A DNA stretch of 64,000 nucleotides from Mesorhizobium_K sp040049215. Its GTDB lineage: Bacteria; Pseudomonadota; Alphaproteobacteria; Rhizobiales; Rhizobiaceae. Shown here in pieces: positions 33,579 through 41,573 of this stretch. The notes beneath the pieces are model-generated. The model ran no database searches, was not told where the DNA came from, and worked only from the letters and a program-made list of their open reading frames with translations. Positions within the stretch are counted from its first letter, which is position 1. Every line of letters begins with the position of its first letter. The translations under genes were made by a program, and so were the position numbers. The stretch lies in contig NZ_JBDZDN010000002.1 of NCBI RefSeq assembly GCF_040049215.1, forward strand, positions 1 to 64,000. Direction: 5' to 3'.

Positions 33579-33684
33579 CGCGAACCCTTTTCCATTGCCC
33601 GCAGCGACCCTGCCCGCAAATCAACAACGGCCAGACGCTCCGGGCAAGCCACGAAAAAGTTATCGGGATCGGCGAGCAGCGCCC

Positions 33685-34380
33685 CTACACTGTCAGGAAG
33701 CGCTTCACCTCGGCCGTGTCGAGGTCCTCGGCGGGGCCGGTGTGCACGATCAGGCCGCGGTCCATGATGTTCACCTCGTCGGCGAGCTCGCGGCAGAAGT
33801 CGAGATACTGCTCGACCAGCAGGATGGCGATGCCGGCGGTGTCGCGCAGGTAGCGGATGGCGCGGCCGATGTCCTTGATGATCGACGGCTGGATGCCTTC
33901 GGTCGGCTCGTCGAGCACGAGCAGCTTGGGCCGCATCACCAGCGCGCGGCCGATGGCCAGTTGCTGTTGCTGTCCGCCCGAAAGATCGCCGCCGCGCCGC
34001 GACAGCATCTGTTTCAGCACCGGGAAAAGCTCGAACACGTGCTCGGGTACATGGCGCTCGGCGCGCTTCAGCGGCGCATAGCCGGATTCGAGATTTTCCT
34101 TCACCGTCAGCAGCGGAAAAATCTCCCGCCCTTGCGGCACGAATGCGATGCCCGACCGGGCGCGATCATACGCCGCGCTCCGGTCGAGCGCCTTCCCCTC
34201 GAAGGCTACGCTTCCCGATGTCAGCCGGTGATGGCCGACGATCGATCTCATCAAGCTGGTCTTGCCGACGCCGTTGCGGCCGAGCACGCAGGTGATCCTG
34301 GCCGGCAGCGCGGTCAGCGAGACACCGCGCAGCGCCTGCGCCGCGCCGTAGTGGAGCGTGGCGTCTCTTACCTCAAGCAT
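33685..34380 (-). CDS. urtE: UrtE, urea ABC transporter ATPase
   Basis: The 231-residue ATPase is of the branched-chain-amide type (LivF-like). Walker A is GRNGVGKTSLMR, the signature LSGGQQQQLAIGRAL, Walker B LLVLDEPTEGIQPSI. The wording of the signature and DEPTEGIQPSIIKDI fit UrtE rather than LivF. It starts at MLEVRDATL (34380); seven more codons upstream are open. It ends the urtABCDE operon and is separated from urtD by a repeat-containing gap of 189 bases. Confidence 0.9.
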   Translation of the reverse strand: MLEVRDATLHYGAAQALRGVSLTALPARITCVLGRNGVGKTSLMRSIVGHHRLTSGSVAFEGKALDRSAAYDRARSGIAFVPQGREIFPLLTVKENLESGYAPLKRAERHVPEHVFELFPVLKQMLSRRGGDLSGGQQQQLAIGRALVMRPKLLVLDEPTEGIQPSIIKDIGRAIRYLRDTAGIAILLVEQYLDFCRELADEVNIMDRGLIVHTGPAEDLDTAEVKRFLTV

Positions 34381-34569
34381 GGCGAAGGCCCCCGTGGTCA
34401 CCCTGGTCCCCCCGCGCCCCCGCCGAAGCGGGGGTGGCTGGCCTTCCGGCCCGCCAGAGGGGGTTGGTGAAACTAACTATCGACCGCAGGAGACCGCAGG
34501 AGCGCACGCGCTGCGAGGCGCGCGAGGGCGATGAAACCGGCCGATCGATGGGAAAGCGCCAATACATCC
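34381..34569. repeat. Intergenic GC-rich repeat-type hairpin between urtD and urtE
   Basis: It contains the perfect stem CCCCCGC-CGAA-GCGGGGG (34417-34434), flanked by CTGGTCCCCCC and a second GC-rich block GGCCTTCCGGCCCGCC (34440-34455). The tetraloop-capped hairpin is typical of short dispersed palindromic repeats in rhizobial genomes. It breaks the otherwise tight urt operon and may alter urtE mRNA stability. No ORF is accepted here. Confidence 0.5.
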
Positions 34570-35316
34570 TCAACGCCCCAGATAGACTTCGACGACGCGG
34601 TCGTCGGCCGAAACGAAATCCAGCGAGCCTTCCGAAAGCACCGAACCCTCGTGCAGGCACGTCACCTTGACGCCGAGCTCGCGCACGAAATGCATGTCGT
34701 GCTCGACCACGATGACCGAATGCTCGCGCGCGATGTCCTTGAGCAGCCGCGCGGTCTCCTCCGTCTCCGCGTCGGTCATGCCGGCGACAGGCTCGTCGAC
34801 GAGCAGCAGCTTCGGGTCCTGCGCCAAAAGCATGCCGATCTCCAGCCACTGCTTCTGGCCGTGCGACAGGTTGGCGGCGAGTTCGTCGCGCTTGTCGCCA
34901 AGGCGTATGATGCCGAGGATGTCGTCGATGCGGCGGCTGTCGGCGACCGAGCGGCGGTAGAACAGCGCCGGGAATATGGAGCGCGGACCGCTCAGCGAAA
35001 GCAGCAGGTTCTCCTCGATCGTATGGCTCTCGAACACGGTCGGCTTCTGGAATTTCCGGCCGATGCCCATCATCGCGATCTCGGCCTCGTCATGCTTGGT
35101 CAGGTCAACCTGCCCGTCGAAGAACACTTCACCTTCGTCGGGACGGGTCTTGCCCGTGACGATGTCCATCATCGTCGTCTTGCCGGCGCCGTTCGGCCCG
35201 ATGATGGCGCGCATCTCGCCCTTGTCGAGCACGAGCGAGAGATTGTTGATGGCGCGAAAACCGTCGAAGGAAACCGAGACGCCGTCGAGATAGAGGATGG
35301 TGCCGGATTTCGACAT
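34570..35316 (-). CDS. urtD: UrtD, urea ABC transporter ATPase
   Basis: The 248-residue LivG-like ATPase has Walker A GPNGAGKTTMMD and signature LSHGQKQWLEIGM. The H in place of the second G, and QKQWLEIGMLL, are characteristic of UrtD. Walker B is LLLVDEPVAGMTDAET and the His switch VVEHDMHFVREL. It pairs with UrtE to drive uptake. It starts three bases after the urtC stop. Confidence 0.92.
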   Translation of the reverse strand: MSKSGTILYLDGVSVSFDGFRAINNLSLVLDKGEMRAIIGPNGAGKTTMMDIVTGKTRPDEGEVFFDGQVDLTKHDEAEIAMMGIGRKFQKPTVFESHTIEENLLLSLSGPRSIFPALFYRRSVADSRRIDDILGIIRLGDKRDELAANLSHGQKQWLEIGMLLAQDPKLLLVDEPVAGMTDAETEETARLLKDIAREHSVIVVEHDMHFVRELGVKVTCLHEGSVLSEGSLDFVSADDRVVEVYLGR

Positions 35317-35319
35317 CGC

Positions 35320-36570
35320 CTACTCCGCCGGCTGCGGCTCGGGGCCGCTGTTGGGGTTCGCCCAGGCGCCGGTTTGGGCGCCGGGCTTCTCGCCCGCCTG
35401 CGGACGCACGATCTTCGGCGGTGTTTCGTCCGTGTCGATACCCTTCTCCGCGGCGACCGACGCCGCGCGCTCGGCCTTGCCGCCACCCCTGCCGCGCCAC
35501 TGGTCCCACAGGCCCAGAATGCCTTTCGGCAGGAACAGCGTGACGGCGACGAACAGCCCGCCGAGCGCAAACAGCCAGAGCTCGGGAATGGCGCCGGTGA
35601 ACCAGCTCTTGCCGGCGTTGACCAGCAGCGCGCCGATGATCGGGCCGACGATCGTGCCGCGCCCGCCGACGGCGGCCCACACCACCACCTCGATCGAATT
35701 GGCCGGATCGAACTCGCCGGGATTGATGATGCCGACCTGCGGCACGTAGAGGGCGCCGGCGATGCCGGCCATCACGGCCGACACGGTGAAGGCGAAGAGC
35801 TTTACGTTCTCCGCGCGCCAGCCCAGAAAGCGCGTGCGGCTTTCGGCGTCGCGCACGGCGATCAGGATCTTGCCGTACTTCGAGGTTACGGTCAGCCACG
35901 TCACGAAGACGCCGAGCGCCAGCGCGATGGCGCTCGCGGCAAACAGCCCCGAGCGGGTCGCGTTGGCCTGAACGTTGAAGCCGAGAATGTCCTTGAAGTC
36001 GGTCAGGCCGTTGTTGCCGCCGAAGCCCATGTCGTTGCGGAAGAATGCGAGCAGCAGCGCATAGGTCATCGCCTGCGTGATGATCGACAGGTAGACGCCG
36101 GTCACGCGGCTCCTGAAGGCGAACCAGCCGAACACGAAGGCGAGCAGCCCCGGCACCACCATCACCATCAGCGCCGCGAACCAGAACTGGTCGAAGCCGT
36201 ACCAGAACCAGGGCAGTTCCTTCCAGTTCAGGAACACCATGAAGTCGGGCAGGTCCGGGTTGCCGTAGACGCCGCGCGACCCGATCTGGCGCATCAGGTA
36301 CATGCCCATGGCATAGCCGCCGAGCGCGAAGAACGCGCCGTGTCCGAGCGAGAGGATGCCGCAATAGCCCCAGACGAGGTCGAGCGACAGCGCCAGCAGC
36401 GCGTAGCAGAGATATTTGCCGACCAGCGCCACCATGTAGGGCGGCACGTGGAATGCGCTGCCGTCAGGCACGGCGAGGTTGAGGACAGGCACGACGATCG
36501 CCGCCGCGACCAGGATCGCGATGGTGATCGCGATGCGCTTGTCGGAGCCGAAGAGCCGCGCGGCCATCAT
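35320..36570 (-). CDS. urtC: UrtC, urea ABC transporter permease
   Basis: The 416-residue LivM-like permease has about ten helices. It shows YCGILSLGHGAFFALGGYAMG, AVRDAESRTRFLGW (ATPase contact) and VGGRGTIVGPIIGALLVN. After the last helix comes a ~75-residue hydrophilic tail rich in Lys, Gly and Pro. It starts at a double ATG overlapping the urtB stop (ATGA at 36567-36570). Confidence 0.93.
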   Translation of the reverse strand: MMAARLFGSDKRIAITIAILVAAAIVVPVLNLAVPDGSAFHVPPYMVALVGKYLCYALLALSLDLVWGYCGILSLGHGAFFALGGYAMGMYLMRQIGSRGVYGNPDLPDFMVFLNWKELPWFWYGFDQFWFAALMVMVVPGLLAFVFGWFAFRSRVTGVYLSIITQAMTYALLLAFFRNDMGFGGNNGLTDFKDILGFNVQANATRSGLFAASAIALALGVFVTWLTVTSKYGKILIAVRDAESRTRFLGWRAENVKLFAFTVSAVMAGIAGALYVPQVGIINPGEFDPANSIEVVVWAAVGGRGTIVGPIIGALLVNAGKSWFTGAIPELWLFALGGLFVAVTLFLPKGILGLWDQWRGRGGGKAERAASVAAEKGIDTDETPPKIVRPQAGEKPGAQTGAWANPNSGPEPQPAE

Positions 36571-38213
36571 GCTTCCACCGCCCTGCCCTTCAGCGCGAAC
36601 AGGCCGCGTGGACGTTTCTGGATGAACAGGATGATCAGCACCAGCACCAGGATCTTGCCGAGCACCGCGCCGGCGTAGGGCTCGAGGAACTTGTTGAGCA
36701 CGCCGAGCGAGAAGGCGCCGACCAGCGTGCCCCACAGATTGCCGACGCCGCCGAACACCACCACCATGAAGCTGTCGATGATGTAGCCCTGGCCCAGATT
36801 GGGCGACACATTGTCGATCTGCGACAGTGCCACGCCCGCGATGCCGGCTATGCCCGAGCCCAGCGCGAAGGTCAGCGCGTCGACCCACGGCGTCTTGATG
36901 CCCATCGAGGCCGCCATGCGGCGATTGGCCGTCACGGCGCGCATCTGCAGGCCCCAGGGCGTGCGCTTCATGACGAACAGCAGCAGGAAGAACACGGCCA
37001 GCGAGAACACCAGGATCCAGAGCCGGTTCCAGGTGATCGACAGTTCGCCGATATCGAACGCTCCCGACATCCAGGACGGGTTTCCGACTTCCTGATTGGT
37101 CGGTCCGAAAATCGTGCGCACCGACTGCTGCAGGATCAGCGACACGCCCCAGGTGGCGAGCAGCGTCTCCAGCGGCCGGCCGTAGAGGAAGCGGATGATG
37201 CCGCGCTCGATGGCAAGTCCGACGCCACCCGCGACGATGAACGCAAGCGGCAGGGCGATCGCCAGCGACCAGTCGAACAGGCCGGGGAATGTGGTGCGAA
37301 TGACGTTCTGCACCACGAAGGTCGTGTATGCGCCGAGCATCACCATCTCGCCATGCGCCATGTTGATGACGCCCATGACGCCGAAGGTGATCGCGAGGCC
37401 GATCGCGGCGAGCAGCAGCACCGAGCCGAGCGACAGGCCGTACCAGATGTTCTGCCCGGCGTTCCAAAGCGCCAGCGTCGCGTTCATTCTGGTGACCGCC
37501 GCGGAAACGGCGTCCTTCAGCGCGCCTTGCGAGCTTGCCTCATAGGCGGTCAGCAGCGACAGCGCCTCGCGGTCGCCGCGGGACGCGATCACGTCGATCG
37601 CCGCGAGCTTTTCCGCCTCGGGCAGGTCGGACAGGAGCACGGCGGAAGCGCGCGCCTGCTCCAGCCTTGTCTTGACGCTGGAGACGGTCTCCTTGGCAAT
37701 CGCGGCGTCGAGGGCGGGTATCGCCGCGGGATCCGGCGTGCGGAACATCGTCTCGGCGGCGGCAATGCGGACGGCAGGATCGTCAGATCCCAGTGTAAGC
37801 GTGCCGAGCAGGTCGCGGATGACGCGCCGCAAGGTGTTGTTGACGCGAACCTTGGTGACTGCCGCCTTGGGTTCCTCGCCGGCTTCAGCGCCGGTCAGCG
37901 GGTCGGCAAGCTTGACCGCCTGTCCGGCCTCGGCGCCGATGAAGACGGCGCTATCGGCTTTGCGGAAATAGAGATTGCCTTCCGCCAGCGCCGCCAGCGG
38001 CCGCTCGACGGACGTGTCTCCCGTGGCGGCGAGTTCGCGTACGATCGCCTCGGTGGCCGGGAACCCCTTTGCCGTGGCGAATTTCGCGATGATCGTGCGC
38101 AGCGCGGCTTCGTCCGCGGATGCCGGCGCAACGAAGGCGAGCGCCACAAGGACCGTCAGCAGCAGCCGTCTGAAGAGGATGGTCACGGAATGAGCGGGCC
38201 TTGTTGTGATCAA
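36567..38213 (-). CDS. urtB: UrtB, urea ABC transporter permease with long N-terminal domain
   Basis: The 548-residue protein has a signal-like start (RLLLTVLVALAFVAPASADE), a ~220-residue helical extracytoplasmic domain, then a LivH-like permease from ~255 (GVMGVINMAHGEMVMLGAYT, AVTANRRMAASMGI, VVFGGVGNLWGTLVGA). The long N-terminal part is typical of UrtB. The start is TTG at 38213 with GGAG four bases upstream; GTG at 38186 is an alternative. That GGAG lies inside the 3' arm of the hairpin at 38217-38249, so ribosome access may be controlled. Confidence 0.92.
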   Translation of the reverse strand: MITTRPAHSVTILFRRLLLTVLVALAFVAPASADEAALRTIIAKFATAKGFPATEAIVRELAATGDTSVERPLAALAEGNLYFRKADSAVFIGAEAGQAVKLADPLTGAEAGEEPKAAVTKVRVNNTLRRVIRDLLGTLTLGSDDPAVRIAAAETMFRTPDPAAIPALDAAIAKETVSSVKTRLEQARASAVLLSDLPEAEKLAAIDVIASRGDREALSLLTAYEASSQGALKDAVSAAVTRMNATLALWNAGQNIWYGLSLGSVLLLAAIGLAITFGVMGVINMAHGEMVMLGAYTTFVVQNVIRTTFPGLFDWSLAIALPLAFIVAGGVGLAIERGIIRFLYGRPLETLLATWGVSLILQQSVRTIFGPTNQEVGNPSWMSGAFDIGELSITWNRLWILVFSLAVFFLLLFVMKRTPWGLQMRAVTANRRMAASMGIKTPWVDALTFALGSGIAGIAGVALSQIDNVSPNLGQGYIIDSFMVVVFGGVGNLWGTLVGAFSLGVLNKFLEPYAGAVLGKILVLVLIILFIQKRPRGLFALKGRAVEA

Positions 38214-38216
38214 GAC

Positions 38217-38249
38217 GCTCCGGGCGAAGAGGAGGGATCCGCCCGGAGC
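38217..38249 (-). promoter_or_regulatory. Perfect 10-base hairpin between urtA and urtB, covering the urtB ribosome site
   Basis: On the mRNA, GCTCCGGGCG (38249-38240) pairs with CGCCCGGAGC (38226-38217) around the 13-base loop GATCCCTCCTCTT. The 3' arm contains the GGAG that would serve urtB. This would lower urtB translation relative to urtA, or protect the urtA message, as is usual for genes of abundant binding proteins. No T-run follows. Confidence 0.55.
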
Positions 38250-38277
38250 TGTTCGCGATGGCCTCAGGCCTCTCGCG

Positions 38278-39588
38278 TCAGTTGGTGCCCTTGCCGCCGC
38301 ATTTGCCGGTGGCGACGTTGAAGTTGCCGCACGACATCGGGGCGCGCCAATCGGAGATCAGGTCCTTGGAGTCGGGCAGATAGTCGGACCATTCGTCGCC
38401 GACCACGAGGCCGGAGGTCTCCCATACGGTCTCCATCTGGCCGTCGGCCTGGATCTCGCCGATAAGCACCGGCTTGGTGATGTGGTGGTTCGGCATCATG
38501 GACGAGAAGCCGCCCGTGAGGTTCGGCACCGACACGCCGATGATGGCGTCGATCACGGCGTCCGGATCGGTGGTGCCGGCCTTCTCGACCGCCTTGACCC
38601 ACATGTTGAAGCCGATCACATGGGCTTCCATCGGGTCGTTGGTGACGCGCTTGTCGTTCTTGATGAAGGTGCGCCAGGCGTCGATGAAAGCCGCGTTCTC
38701 CGGCACGTCGACCGACTGGAAGTAGTTCCACGCGGTCAGGTGGCCGACCAGCGGAGCGGTGTCGAGGCCGGCGAGTTCTTCCTCGCCCACCGAGAAGGCG
38801 ACGACCGGGATGTCCTCGGCCTTGATGCCCTGGTTGCCGAGTTCCTTGTAGAACGGCACGTTGGCGTCGCCGTTGATGGTCGACACCACGGCGGTCTTCT
38901 TGCCGGCCGAGCCGAAGTTCTTGATGTCGGTCACGATCGTCTGCCAGTCGGAATGACCGAACGGCGTGTAGTTGATCATGATGTCTTCCTTGGCCACGCC
39001 CTTCGATTCAAGGTAGGCCTGCAGGATCTTGTTGGTCGTCTGCGGATAGACGTAGTCGGTGCCGGCGAGCACCCAGCGCTTCACCGAACCGCCGTCCTCG
39101 CTCATCAGGTAGTCGACCGCCGGGATCGCCTGCTGGTTCGGCGCAGCACCCGTGTAGAACACGTTGCGCTGGCTTTCCTCGCCCTCGTACTGGACGGGGT
39201 AGAAGAGCAGGCCGTTGAGCTCTTCGAACACCGGCAGCACGGACTTGCGCGACACCGAGGTCCAGCAGCCGAACACCGCCGCCACTTTGTTGACCGCGAG
39301 CAGCTCGCGCGCCTTTTCGGCAAACAGCGGCCAGTCGGACGCCGGGTCGACGACGACTGCTTCGAGTTTCTTGCCGAGCAGGCCGCCCTTCTTGTTCTGC
39401 TCGTCGATCAGGAACAGCATCGTGTCCTTCAGCGTCGTCTCCGAAATCGCCATCGTGCCCGACAGCGAGTGGAGGACGCCGACCTTGATTGTCTCTTCCT
39501 GCGCCATCGCCGGCGAAGCGAGGCCGATGCCTGCCGCGATCGCACTCGCGGACAGGAAATTGGTTATCGTCGAAAAACTACCCCTCAT
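38278..39588 (-). CDS. urtA: UrtA, urea-binding periplasmic protein
   Basis: The 436-residue protein from the ATG at 39588 (GGGAG upstream) has a signal peptide ending ASPAMAQEE. The amide/urea-binding fold opens TIKVGVLHSLSGTMAISET and includes FGCWTSVSRKSVLPVFEE, FYPVQYEGEESQRNVFYTG and FGHSDWQTIVTDIKNF, all strongly characteristic of UrtA/FmdD-type proteins. It catches urea or short amides for UrtBCDE. The sigma-54 promoter at 39628-39644 lies 40 bases upstream, indicating nitrogen control. No urease gene lies in the window. Confidence 0.94.
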   Translation of the reverse strand: MRGSFSTITNFLSASAIAAGIGLASPAMAQEETIKVGVLHSLSGTMAISETTLKDTMLFLIDEQNKKGGLLGKKLEAVVVDPASDWPLFAEKARELLAVNKVAAVFGCWTSVSRKSVLPVFEELNGLLFYPVQYEGEESQRNVFYTGAAPNQQAIPAVDYLMSEDGGSVKRWVLAGTDYVYPQTTNKILQAYLESKGVAKEDIMINYTPFGHSDWQTIVTDIKNFGSAGKKTAVVSTINGDANVPFYKELGNQGIKAEDIPVVAFSVGEEELAGLDTAPLVGHLTAWNYFQSVDVPENAAFIDAWRTFIKNDKRVTNDPMEAHVIGFNMWVKAVEKAGTTDPDAVIDAIIGVSVPNLTGGFSSMMPNHHITKPVLIGEIQADGQMETVWETSGLVVGDEWSDYLPDSKDLISDWRAPMSCGNFNVATGKCGGKGTN

Positions 39589-39627
39589 ACGGAGATCTCC
39601 CACTGGGCGTTGCACCGCAGTAGACGA

Positions 39628-39644
39628 TGCAATGGCTGTGCCAA
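39628..39644 (-). promoter_or_regulatory. Sigma-54 (-24/-12) promoter of urtA
   Basis: On the minus strand TTGGCACAGCCATTGCA matches the RpoN consensus TGGCAC-N5-TTGCA: GG and GC are at the right spacing, and only the base after TGGCAC departs from the common G. It reads toward urtA, whose ATG is 40 bases downstream. The NtrB/NtrC pair encoded at 60314-62910 is the expected activator. Confidence 0.8.
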
Positions 39645-39734
39645 TTCAGCGGAGAGCCTATGCCACAAGGCGTTTGTGTTGCGATTTCAGTGACCTAGGA
39701 AAGCCGGCTACATATCCTGCCTGAGTAGACGGTT

Positions 39735-39779
39735 CCTTGCCGCAAGGGACGGTGAGGGAATTTTGCGCAGCGCACAAAA
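39735..39779. promoter_or_regulatory. Candidate activator (NtrC-type) sites upstream of the urtA promoter
   Basis: Two inverted repeats, CCTTGC-C-GCAAGG (39735-39747) and TTTTGCGCAGCGCACAAAA (39761-39779, with a TGCGC-A-GCGCA centre), lie 90-135 bases upstream of the sigma-54 promoter, the usual enhancer distance. The second resembles NtrC sites only loosely (GCGC in place of GCAC on one side). Confidence 0.4.
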
Positions 39780-39856
39780 CTATGTCTAAGTTTTAAGCAG
39801 AAGTTAACGCGTGCCTATTTTATGGACGTTGATTGTGGACGAGGGAAGCGCGAAGC

Positions 39857-40165
39857 CTACCTGTCGCTGCCGCCGAAGCGGGTCCCGTCCATGCATTTGC
39901 TGACACGGCAGCTGCGCGTGTCGGCGGTCGGCACGCTTTCCTTGATCGCATCCTGGCCGGCCTGGCAGAAGGATTCGTTCGCCACGTAGCGATCGTAGAG
40001 CGGAACGCCGTTGCTGCCCGATTTCCGGTAAAGGATCGCAACGCCGTCGCGGTTCACCGCATCCTGGACCTCGGCACAGGTCATGTCCTGCACCATATAC
40101 CGCACGATTGCGGACGCCTCGACGGGCGTCAGAGCCGCGACGATTGCCAGTACGAGCTTTTTCAC
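39857..40165 (-). CDS. Small exported Cys-containing protein, unknown
   Basis: The 102-residue protein has a signal peptide (MKKLVLAIVAALTPVEASA) and a mature part with four Cys (DMTCAE, SFCQAG, RSCRVS, SKCMDG), suited to two disulfides in the periplasm. It resembles short rhizobial hypothetical proteins of unknown role. It stands alone upstream of the urt promoter region, in the same direction, and diverges from the small gene at 40324. Confidence 0.65.
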   Translation of the reverse strand: MKKLVLAIVAALTPVEASAIVRYMVQDMTCAEVQDAVNRDGVAILYRKSGSNGVPLYDRYVANESFCQAGQDAIKESVPTADTRSCRVSKCMDGTRFGGSDR

Positions 40166-40323
40166 GTGTCGGTCCCCTGCCGGTACGGACCAATCGTAGC
40201 AGATGTTTTTGCCCTCGACAGCCCGGTGCCGATGGGCACATGCGCAGACTGCCTAACGTTTGGAACAAGGTCGCAGCCCATCGAGTTGTGTCCACGCGCA
40301 CCTAGCAGGAGACAGCGACATTC

Positions 40324-40547
40324 ATGGCCACCACCGAAGCACGCGCCGGCGGCGCACACCTGGCCGCGCTGAAGATTTCGAGACGCTGGAAGAACAACTC
40401 AGCGAGGGGCTGGAAGACACTTTCCCGGCGAGCGATCCCGTGTCGGTTGTCTCGACCCTTATCGCCGGCCGCGCCAAGACGCACATCGGCACCGACGAGG
40501 TCATCCGGCGGACGCGCGACGTCAAGAGGCTTTCCAGCCATGCTTGA
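40324..40547 (+). pseudogene. Small acidic stress-type protein, reading frame broken near its start
   Basis: The recognisable part, EDFETLEEQLSEGLEDTFPA and SDPVSVVSTLIAG, is a common small rhizobial family, but it is in a different frame from the ATG at 40324. That ATG has the ribosome site (AGGAG at 40308-40312) and begins MATTEARAGGAHLAA. A single indel between about 40360 and 40372 would join them. Either the gene is frameshifted, the sequence has an error, or it starts elsewhere. GGAAC-N17-AGTT (40262-40287) upstream resembles an EcfG general-stress promoter with one mismatch. Confidence 0.55.
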
Positions 40548-40653
40548 CGGCGTCGCCGCCCGGGTCGACACTTGGGGAACCAAAGCCCTTTCGGCTTGTT
40601 TTAACTGGTTAGGGCGTATCAGGCGCCCTTGGTGTCGGAGTTAGGAGTACGAC

Positions 40654-41490
40654 ATGTCGTTGCGTGCGGTCTGGAAGGGGTTTCTGAAATTCGGCGGCGT
40701 ATCGTGCGGCATCAAGCTGATCAACGCTGCAAGCGAATCCGAGAAGATTCATTTCCGCATCCTGAACCGGAAGGACCGCCTGCCGGTGAAAGCCGCCTAT
40801 GTCGACGAGGTCACCGGCGACATCGTCGGCGCCGAAGATCAGGTCAAAGGCTACGAGCTGAACAAAGGCGAGTACCTCCTGATCGAGCCGGAAGACATCA
40901 AGAAGCTGAAGCCCACCACCGAGCATATGCTCGAGGTGGAAGAGACCGTCGATCTCGCCTCTATCGATCAGCGCTATCTCGACAAGCCCTATTACATCGT
41001 ACCGGCCGACGCCATGTCGAAGGAACCCTTTGCCGTGATCCGCAAGGCGCTGGCGACGAAGAAGGCTGCCGCCCGCGCCCGCATCGTGCTTTACCAGCGC
41101 GGGCGCGAGGTCGTCATCCGGCCGTACGGCGACGGCATGATGATGACGACGCTGCGCAACGCCACGGATGTCGTCTCCGAGAAGGCGATCTTCGACGGCA
41201 TAAAGGTACCGAAGACCGATCCGGAAATGGTCGAGATTGCAACGCTCCTGATCGACAAGAAGATCGGCAAATTCGATCCGTCGAAATTCGAGGACCGCTA
41301 CGAGAACGCGCTGATCGAGATGATCAACGCCAAAAAAGCCGGCAAGAAGCCGCAGAAGCCAGCCGCGCCGCCGAAGGAAAACGTCGTCAATCTTGCCGAC
41401 GTTCTGCGCAAGAGCCTGGAGAAGGAAGGCATCAAGACCGACAAGGCCAGGAAGCCGGCCGCCGGCGGACGAAGAAAATCGGCCGCATGA
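40654..41490 (+). CDS. ku: Ku, DNA end-binding protein of bacterial NHEJ
   Basis: The 278-residue protein opens RAVWKGFLKFGGVSCGIKLI and includes YVDEVTGDIVGAEDQVKGYE, LDKPYYIVPAD and VLYQRGREVVIRPYGDGM, the bacterial Ku core. The C-terminus is Lys/Pro/Ala-rich and probably contacts DNA or ligase. Ku homodimers thread onto double-strand ends and recruit LigD; no ligD is in the window, but rhizobia often carry several ku and ligD loci. AGGAG precedes the ATG. The stem AAGCC/GGCTT (40584-40597), followed by GTTTT, ends the preceding unit. Confidence 0.93.
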   Translation: MSLRAVWKGFLKFGGVSCGIKLINAASESEKIHFRILNRKDRLPVKAAYVDEVTGDIVGAEDQVKGYELNKGEYLLIEPEDIKKLKPTTEHMLEVEETVDLASIDQRYLDKPYYIVPADAMSKEPFAVIRKALATKKAAARARIVLYQRGREVVIRPYGDGMMMTTLRNATDVVSEKAIFDGIKVPKTDPEMVEIATLLIDKKIGKFDPSKFEDRYENALIEMINAKKAGKKPQKPAAPPKENVVNLADVLRKSLEKEGIKTDKARKPAAGGRRKSAA

Positions 41491-41573
41491 GACGTCGGGT
41501 GGACTTGCCGCAGGACTGCGCCTTCCCGGGTGGAAGAATTGCTCCGACTCGGCACCCCGGTTAGCGTGTTCTC

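Noticed and set aside
34531..36678. 715-codon open frame on the plus strand across urtD, urtC and part of urtB
   Set aside because: It is antisense to clear urt genes; its Arg/Glu/Gly/His-rich translation has no family features, as expected from high-GC antisense frames.
40576..40600. EcfG promoter (GGAAC-N16-TGTT) for ku
   Set aside because: One mismatch in the second box, and the same bases form a terminator-like stem (AAGCC/GGCTT then GTTTT); the terminator reading is simpler.
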